Below, piece by piece: positions 25,997-31,573 of a DNA stretch of 33,400 nucleotides. The first letter of the stretch is position 1, and each line of letters opens with the position of its first letter. The notes beneath the pieces were generated by a model. That model ran no database searches and had not been told where the DNA came from. It was given only the letters and a program-made list of their open reading frames with translations. A program made the position numbers and the translations under genes. Location of the stretch: the NCBI GenBank assembly GCA_013152355.1, contig JAADGO010000182.1:8182-41581 (forward strand), in the 5' to 3' direction. This DNA is from Chlorobiota bacterium (lineage in GTDB: Bacteria; Bacteroidota; Bacteroidia; Bacteroidales; Prolixibacteraceae).

Positions 25997-25997
25997 T

Positions 25998-28301
25998 TTA
26001 CTTTTTTTTAAAATATATATTAGACATATTTAATAGTACCAACATAATGGTAAGAGTTCCCAGGAAACTGGTAAACATATTGAGTGAAACCAAAGCCCCT
26101 AGTTCCCTGTTTGGTGGGAAAACAGAAAATAGTAACACCATAAAACCGGCAATAACAACAATTGCATTGAAACTTATCGCCCTGCCTGAGTGCGCCATTG
26201 TTAATTGGGCAGCCACCAGCTTATTGCTGCTTTTTGCAGCATTGCTACGATATTGGTCAATAAAGTGTACCGCATAATCAATCCCGATCCCAATGGCTAT
26301 GCTTGAAAGCAGTGCGGTTGTGGTATTAAGCGGGATACCTAAGAACCCCATTATCCCAAAGCTGATGAGAGCAGTTATAATAATCGGGACAGAGCCAATC
26401 AAGCCGATTTTAATATTCTTAAACATCATCGACAGGAGTACGACAATTAAAATAAGCGATAAAATAAGGCTCATAATTTGCCCTTCAAGAATAAGGTCGG
26501 TGAATACCAGTCCTTTATACCCACTGCCGGCATAATTCAGGCTTATCCCATATTTTTCAAAATCGTCAGTATAAGTTTTAATTATATCGAGTGCTGACTT
26601 AATAGCTTTCGAATTATCACTTTTTAGTTGGAAAGTAACATTTAACTTTTCATAGTCATAATCTACTACTTTATTCAGATTCTCAGGGTCTCCCGACATT
26701 TCATAGAGCAGCAGGTACTGGGCGATCATATCTTTACTGCCGGGAATAGTATTATAGGCTTCATCATCGGCATTCATAACCTTGTTCATACGGTTAACGT
26801 AATCGGCTAACGAGAATGTGTTGCCCACAACCTGGAGCTGATTATCCACATCTTTTTGCATTTTATCAACCAGCCTCAATACATCCGGTTCTTTGAAAAC
26901 ATCTTTTTTCCCATTGGCATCAAGTATGAGGTTTAGTGTGCTGGTACCGCCAAAATGGCCATTGATAAATTTATCTGTCAGGACAATCTCGCTGTCTTTT
27001 TCAAATTTTTCGAGGAAGCTTGAATTGATCCATATCTTTTGCATCCCAATTACCGAAAGCACAATAATCACGGCTGTCGCAATTATTGAAACGTATTTAT
27101 GCTTAAGTACGATTGTTGCAAAATTATTTGCAAGTTTTGAGTGAGAGTGCCCACCTATATCCTTATGCTTTGATATTTTTTGTGGTTTTGGGATTCCAAA
27201 AATCATAATTCCTGCCGGGAGGAACACCAGGGAAAAAACCATAGCCATCATTACACCAAAAGCGGTAAATACCCCGAAATATTTGACAGGGTAAACCTGC
27301 GAAGTAAGCAAAGAGATAAACCCAACAGCCGTGGTAACCGAAGTCATGACTACCGGTTTCCACATCTGTTGAAGCATGTCAACAATAGCTTCTTTCTTTG
27401 TTGTATCGGGGTGCTTGTTAATGTAGAGGTGCAAATGGCTGTACAGGTGGATACCATCGGCTACCCCAATGGCGATCAGCATTACGGGTATCATCGTTGA
27501 AACAGCGTAAATCGGGATATTTACCGTAGCCATTAGCCCAAAAGCCCAAATGGTTGATAGAAACACAACACCAAGGGTTATAAGTGTCCCCTTAAAGCTT
27601 CGTAAAGTGATGAAAAGCACTGCAAAAATTACCAGTATTACAATGGGTACCATTTTTTTCATGTCGGCAGGGCCAAGCAGTGCCATTGTGCCTTCTACGA
27701 TAGGGCGCCCGGCAACATAAATTTTGATATCACCGGTTTCCGATGCTTTTGCCACATCAAGTATTTTATCATAAAACTCCTGAGTGAAAACATCGTCTCC
27801 AATTTCGGCAATAATTACGGCAACTGTCTCATCAGCCGATACCAACCGCCCAAAAACCATTTCATTGTTTTCGACATTATGCTTCAGCTCGTTTAACTTA
27901 CCTTCCGACCTGGGCACACGTTTAAAGAAGCGCTTAACATCCATGCCCTCTTCTGTCCCGATAATATTATCGGCAGTATAAAGCGATGTGACATCGTCCT
28001 TTTCTATTTCGGGCATTTTTTGGAACCGCCGGGTAAGTTGTTTTAGCGTATCAAGTGTTTCCGTATTAAAAATGCCATTTTTATTTTCAATGGCAATAAT
28101 AATCCCATCTTGTATCCCAAACCACTCCTCGGCTTTATCACTATAGACAAAAGCCGGATGATTTTGTGGCATATATTTGTCAAGGTTGGTTTCCATCCGG
28201 GTATTTTCTTTCATCTCTAAAAAAAACAACACGGAAACAACAAGGATAACAACCATGCTAATCCATGAATAGTTTAATAGTTTCTTTAATAGGTTTTCCA
28301 T
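25998..28301 (-). CDS. MMPL/RND-family exporter (hopanoid/lipid exporter-like)
   Basis: Inner-membrane proton-driven exporter of 767 residues with the two-fold RND layout: helix 1 (about 12-27), periplasmic domain 1, a block of five to six helices (about 215-375), helix 7 (about 400), periplasmic domain 2 and a final helix block (about 620-765). Proton-relay motifs are visible in both halves (IGVADGIHLYSHLH at about 272-285 and IGIGIDYAVHFIDQYR in the second half). The first is a sterol-sensing-domain-like segment. Single-polypeptide MMPL proteins of this kind (HpnN-like) move hopanoids, sterols, mycolates or pigments. It is the first gene of the LolA-like/OMPLA/DUF1302-like operon. An operator-like copy lies 15 bases before its start codon. 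Confidence 0.9.
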   Translation of the reverse strand: MENLLKKLLNYSWISMVVILVVSVLFFLEMKENTRMETNLDKYMPQNHPAFVYSDKAEEWFGIQDGIIIAIENKNGIFNTETLDTLKQLTRRFQKMPEIEKDDVTSLYTADNIIGTEEGMDVKRFFKRVPRSEGKLNELKHNVENNEMVFGRLVSADETVAVIIAEIGDDVFTQEFYDKILDVAKASETGDIKIYVAGRPIVEGTMALLGPADMKKMVPIVILVIFAVLFITLRSFKGTLITLGVVFLSTIWAFGLMATVNIPIYAVSTMIPVMLIAIGVADGIHLYSHLHLYINKHPDTTKKEAIVDMLQQMWKPVVMTSVTTAVGFISLLTSQVYPVKYFGVFTAFGVMMAMVFSLVFLPAGIMIFGIPKPQKISKHKDIGGHSHSKLANNFATIVLKHKYVSIIATAVIIVLSVIGMQKIWINSSFLEKFEKDSEIVLTDKFINGHFGGTSTLNLILDANGKKDVFKEPDVLRLVDKMQKDVDNQLQVVGNTFSLADYVNRMNKVMNADDEAYNTIPGSKDMIAQYLLLYEMSGDPENLNKVVDYDYEKLNVTFQLKSDNSKAIKSALDIIKTYTDDFEKYGISLNYAGSGYKGLVFTDLILEGQIMSLILSLILIVVLLSMMFKNIKIGLIGSVPIIITALISFGIMGFLGIPLNTTTALLSSIAIGIGIDYAVHFIDQYRSNAAKSSNKLVAAQLTMAHSGRAISFNAIVVIAGFMVLLFSVFPPNRELGALVSLNMFTSFLGTLTIMLVLLNMSNIYFKKK

Positions 28302-28315
28302 CTTTTCTTCTACTT

Positions 28316-28336
28316 GTTAGTTAATACTCACTAATC
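28316..28336 (-). promoter_or_regulatory. Second TetR operator-like site, upstream of the exporter gene
   Basis: GTTAGTTAATACTCAC at 28316-28331 matches the palindrome GTTAGTAAATACTAAC at 29081-29096 in 14 of 16 bases. Extending both to 21 bases gives 18 matches, in the same orientation relative to the genes. It lies 15 bases before the exporter start codon and after the tetR terminator. Confidence 0.65.
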
Positions 28337-28346
28337 ATATATTCTT

Positions 28347-28399
28347 AAAAAAAGCTGCCGCCAGTGCCATTATATTCGAAATGACATGGGTAAGGCAGC
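28347..28399 (-). terminator. Rho-independent terminator of the tetR gene
   Basis: On the minus strand GCTGCC pairs with GGCAGC (28394-28399 with 28354-28359). An inner stem of about 10 bp with one bulge (CCATGTCATT with AATGGCACTGG) continues the helix, and a run of seven T follows (A at 28347-28353 on the plus strand). It separates tetR from the exporter gene, so the exporter operon needs its own promoter or read-through. Confidence 0.75.
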
Positions 28400-28455
28400 A
28401 TGGCTTAATTACAATACTTTTGATATTTCCATAATACTTAGAGACTGTTTAAATT

Positions 28456-29034
28456 CTATTTTGCTAAAATCTTACTTAATACAGTTATAAGCTTATTCCC
28501 TTCTGTACTTAAATTAAAATTATGGTTGTTCAAGTCCCATCTTTTTACAAGCAGCCTAAATGAACCCATTGCTATTAAAGCAAGGCTTTCTTTATCAATA
28601 TCCCCCCTTACATTCTTTTCCAGCTGCCCTTTCGAGATAATATTTTCAATCGTTTGTGTATGAAGGTTTAAAATCTCAACTATCTTAATTTTTAAAACTT
28701 CTTCGTTTTTAAATATCTCTTCTGAGAATATAACCGAAACTATTGAAGGGGTTTCTGAAAATAATTCAAGCATCTTCGTAAACATGAACCTGATCTTTTC
28801 TATCGCTGTAGCCTCATAGGCCCCCATTAATCCGGAAAGCATAATTGCCATATCTTTGAAACTATTCAAAATGCTCAGCAGTATTTCTGTTTTGCTTTTA
28901 AAATGCCTGTAAATTGCAGGTTCGGTAATACCGATTTTTTTTGCCAGGTTTTTGATAGTCACCCCCTGTATCCCTTTTGTGGTAATTAGCTCTAAGGCTG
29001 CTTCAACTATCTCTTTTTGCCTTTCTGTTTGCAT
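28456..29034 (-). CDS. TetR/AcrR-family transcriptional repressor
   Basis: DNA-binding regulator of 192 residues. The N-terminal TetR domain is clear: RQKEIVEAALELITTKGIQGVTIKNLAKKIGITEPAIYRHFKSKTEIL (about 4-51), with the helix-turn-helix at about 27-46. The C-terminal part (about 55-192) is the variable ligand-binding and dimerisation domain. It is located at the head of the exporter operon on the same strand, and a 16-bp palindrome overlaps its own promoter, which indicates autorepression. The ligand is probably a lipid or other hydrophobic compound handled by the exporter (inference from context). Confidence 0.92.
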   Translation of the reverse strand: MQTERQKEIVEAALELITTKGIQGVTIKNLAKKIGITEPAIYRHFKSKTEILLSILNSFKDMAIMLSGLMGAYEATAIEKIRFMFTKMLELFSETPSIVSVIFSEEIFKNEEVLKIKIVEILNLHTQTIENIISKGQLEKNVRGDIDKESLALIAMGSFRLLVKRWDLNNHNFNLSTEGNKLITVLSKILAK

Positions 29035-29076
29035 CTCTTTATAACATTTTTAAATAATTACATTAATTTGATTGTT

Positions 29077-29107
29077 CAAAGTTAGTAAATACTAACTAAC
29101 CTCCAAA
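29077..29107 (-). promoter_or_regulatory. Bacteroidota-type promoter of tetR with overlapping palindromic operator
   Basis: On the minus strand, TTTG (29104-29107) and TAACTTTG (29077-29084, an exact TAnnTTTG) are separated by 19 bases, the usual -33/-7 spacing in Bacteroidota. The perfect palindrome GTTAGTAAATACTAAC (29081-29096) fills the spacer and overlaps the -7 box. The tetR start codon is 42 bases downstream. This is the layout expected for autorepression. Confidence 0.82.
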
Positions 29108-29297
29108 ATTTTTTTGTATTTTTTTTAATTTTCTAATAAAAAAGGCTGGTTATTAATGGAAAAAGTGTTGTGCTAAACTATAGAAGTTCCCGGATTCTGT
29201 AATTAAACCAGGATAAAGTCCCACGCAAAGCGGGGCAGGTCATATCGCCTGCTGTACAGTCAGTAAACAAATATTATCTGCTGCGCTTATCATTGTG

Positions 29298-29615
29298 TCA
29301 GGCTGCGTAATTTGTTAACTCTATTCCATTTTTCAATATTTCTGAAATGACAGGATTAGATGGAGTAAAATCTGATAATGCAAAAGGATGTGGTTCTATT
29401 AATAAATCATCATCAGTTCGCAATTTCATTAATTCAATCTGCATTTCTATGACATCATCTATTGAATTGAATATTATTGCTAAATCTATATCACTATCCG
29501 CATGATTAGTTCCCTTTGCAAATGAACCAAATAAAATTACATGTTCAATTTGATAATAGCGTCTTACAGTATCTATATATCTTTTTGCAATTCTTATAGC
29601 GTCATTTTTATCCAT
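29298..29615 (-). CDS. Minimal nucleotidyltransferase (MNT domain, HEPN-MNT antitoxin type)
   Basis: A 105-residue protein of the MNT nucleotidyltransferase family. The catalytic motif VILFGSFAKGTNHADSDIDLAI (about 27-48) has GSFAKG and the two Asp of D-x-D, and a third acidic residue may be in LLIEPHPF. In HEPN-MNT toxin-antitoxin modules this enzyme AMPylates and neutralises the HEPN RNase. Its start codon lies inside the last codons of an upstream frame that is clearly the remnant of the HEPN partner (22-base overlap), so translation was coupled. With the toxin broken, this antitoxin is an orphan. It looks intact. Confidence 0.88.
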   Translation of the reverse strand: MDKNDAIRIAKRYIDTVRRYYQIEHVILFGSFAKGTNHADSDIDLAIIFNSIDDVIEMQIELMKLRTDDDLLIEPHPFALSDFTPSNPVISEILKNGIELTNYAA

Positions 29616-29746
29616 TCTCGAAGAGTTTTAATATTATCTATCCAAATTGCAGTAAAATCTGGTGTGCATTTTTTATAGAAATCTTTATCTGACGATTCAA
29701 GCCAATGATAATAAACTTTCTCAATATCTATTTTATCATTTATCAT
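29594..29746 (-). pseudogene. Internally deleted HEPN-domain toxin gene
   Basis: A 50-residue frame upstream of and overlapping the MNT gene. Its first part (EKVYYHWLESSDKDF, about 9-23) is the usual N-terminus of HEPN proteins. The rest (FYKKCTPDFTAIWI...LREWIKM) is the usual extreme C-terminus. The roughly 80 residues that normally lie between, including helices 2-4 and the Rx4-6H catalytic motif, are missing, and the frame is kept across the junction (after SSDKDF). The product could fold at most as a fragment and cannot be an active RNase. The start is chosen at ATG 29746; stop TAA at 29594-29596. Confidence 0.72.
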
Positions 29747-29915
29747 CTATCAAAAATACTAAAATATATTGAAGATTCATTCTCTAACCGGCCGAGATTC
29801 TTATTCTACAGCCTGACGGTTTGTAGTCATCGGCAGGCAGGGGTATTTTCACCTTAGGTGGCTTGGTTTATTGCCGGGAAACTTTCATTGTCAAAATTCT
29901 TAATGGCACAAATTC

Positions 29916-30917
29916 TTAATTCTTTTTAAGGAATGTTGTTGCAGGGATGAATTTTAAAATATTCCCGCCGCCATTCCCCCCTTCATTCGAAATAAACATA
30001 TCGCCGTTTTCAGAAAAGCAAATTCCCTCGGGTTGGTTAAATATTCGTTTATCCAGCTCGATAATACCCATTACCCTCCCCTCTTTACTCATTATAACCA
30101 ATAATTTCCCGATACTGGAAATTATATATATTTCCCCTTGTCCACTCGGGTGAATAGCTAAACCAGAAGGATGGAAACGATTACCACCTCCGGTAAGTTT
30201 TAACTTTTTTGCTGCTTCAATGAATTTCTTTTCAACCGAGCCGGTAACTTTTACGCTATCTATTTTTGAAAGGCTGGCCAAATAGGCAGGCTGCTCAATT
30301 AACTTATTACTCCCCAAATCGAATCTGTATATTGCCTTAAATCCGCTATAAATCCCTTCTCCATTAATAGAAGGCGAACCTTTACAGGCAATTAAAAGTG
30401 AATTGGTGCTTTTATCAAAAAATAATCCTTCCGTGTTATTTTTTTTACCCAGAAGTGTTTTAATTTTTATTACCCTTTTTTTGACTCCTTCAAAATTTTC
30501 AACTTTAAAAAGGGTGCCATCGCTCCTAAGGATATAAGCATTATTCCCGACTATAGCGATATCTTCATAATCACCATCCTTCCCAAAATCAATTTTTGAT
30601 ATAACTCCTCCCTTTTCTGTATCAAAAATGTATATTACCGCTTTTTCATCCTGTACACAAGCAATTTTATTCTTCCTGTAGCAGGATATTCCTGAAATCT
30701 CTTCAAGATAACCGGGTAAGTGGTAAACGGTGTCAGGCTCATTTATGTTATACGGGAAATAATTTTCTTTTCCTGTGCCTTCAGGAATCGGGTTCTTTTC
30801 CTTTTTCTGAAAATTGCATGATGTAAAACCAAATAATGCAAGGCTTATAATAATAATAGAAAATAGCAGGCCTCTCCTGCAACCTCCTTTGTCACTATTA
30901 GTTATTAAATAAATCAT
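29916..30917 (-). CDS. Lipoprotein with SdiA-regulated/NHL-type beta-propeller
   Basis: A 333-residue predicted lipoprotein. A basic start and hydrophobic segment (GLLFSIIIISLALFGF) lead to Cys34 in FTSC, a slightly atypical lipobox. The rest has repeated beta-blade sequence resembling SdiA-regulated (YjiK-like) and NHL propellers: LPGYLEEISGISCYRKNKIACVQDE, GDYEDIAIVGNNAYILRSDGTLFKV, NTEGLFFDKSTNSLLIACKG, RFHPSGLAIHPSGQGEIYIIS and FNQPEGICFSENGDMFISNEGG. Function is unknown; the propeller may bind phosphorylated ligands or calcium. It is the last gene of a three-gene operon, 19 bases behind the histidine phosphatase gene. Confidence 0.78.
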   Translation of the reverse strand: MIYLITNSDKGGCRRGLLFSIIIISLALFGFTSCNFQKKEKNPIPEGTGKENYFPYNINEPDTVYHLPGYLEEISGISCYRKNKIACVQDEKAVIYIFDTEKGGVISKIDFGKDGDYEDIAIVGNNAYILRSDGTLFKVENFEGVKKRVIKIKTLLGKKNNTEGLFFDKSTNSLLIACKGSPSINGEGIYSGFKAIYRFDLGSNKLIEQPAYLASLSKIDSVKVTGSVEKKFIEAAKKLKLTGGGNRFHPSGLAIHPSGQGEIYIISSIGKLLVIMSKEGRVMGIIELDKRIFNQPEGICFSENGDMFISNEGGNGGGNILKFIPATTFLKKN

Positions 30918-30936
30918 GTTAGGTATTTATCAATTT

Positions 30937-31569
30937 TTATTTTACTAAGCAATTTACCGATAGGTTCCCAAACCCATCTTTGTGTTCAAACTCCCATCCT
31001 TTCTTTTTGAGTATACGTATTAACTCCCGGTTAACCATTCCATGGGCAATTACAACACTTTCCCCATGTATTCCTGCATAAGCAATCAGTTCGTTTGAAA
31101 TTTTTTCAAGGCCTGCCTTCCTCTGCCTGAGGGTTGGTTTCTCTTTTCGGGTATTGCCTGCCATCCACAAAACCCGGGAAATAATTAACCAGGTATTTAA
31201 TGGCAGTTTTATCAGCGGAAACCGGATTACCGGATAATCAAGCTCCATAAGGCCCTCATCAATTTTGAGAACCACCTGTTTATTGAAAAGCAATTCAGCA
31301 GTTTGGACAGCCCGTAATTGCGGGCTACAAAAAACCGTGTCAATTGTTTCAGATTGATCAATTCTGTTAAGCACCACCCCAGGGTCAAATACCCGGACAT
31401 GGGCATTGTTGTATTCCTCTTTATAACTATGTGCCCTTTTGGCTTTGCACCATCCGGGGTTTTCTATTTGAACAGCAGCATGCCTGATTAAATATATTTT
31501 TGAGCCTGCAAAAATATTTGCCGAAAAGAAAATAAAAATTGAAGTGGCAAAGAGGTATGATCTAAACAT
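30937..31569 (-). CDS. Exported histidine phosphatase family protein
   Basis: A 210-residue member of the histidine phosphatase (phosphoglycerate mutase-like) superfamily. A signal peptide (about 1-21, FATSIFIFFSANIFAG) puts it in the periplasm. The catalytic motif IYLIRHAAV (Arg-His, about 26-34), the SPQLRAVQTAELL block with the second Arg (about 94-106), the acidic residue in GLMELDYP and the second catalytic His in VVIAHGMVNRELI (about 176-188) are all present. The substrate is unknown. It begins 4 bases after the Omp85-type gene and 19 bases before the lipoprotein gene, so the three products are probably made together in the envelope. Confidence 0.85.
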   Translation of the reverse strand: MFRSYLFATSIFIFFSANIFAGSKIYLIRHAAVQIENPGWCKAKRAHSYKEEYNNAHVRVFDPGVVLNRIDQSETIDTVFCSPQLRAVQTAELLFNKQVVLKIDEGLMELDYPVIRFPLIKLPLNTWLIISRVLWMAGNTRKEKPTLRQRKAGLEKISNELIAYAGIHGESVVIAHGMVNRELIRILKKKGWEFEHKDGFGNLSVNCLVK

Positions 31570-31573
31570 AGGC

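Noticed and set aside
28354-28399. Riboswitch or small RNA before the exporter gene
   Set aside because: The stem with a T-tail is explained by a simple terminator for tetR; no known riboswitch core is visible.
29751-29758. TATTTTTG on the minus strand as promoter of the HEPN/MNT pair
   Set aside because: It fits the -7 consensus but is only 5 bases before the start codon and has no -33 partner.
29850-29860. Palindrome CACCTTAGGTG downstream of the lipoprotein gene
   Set aside because: Short, no T-run and no repeat elsewhere in the window; could be chance.
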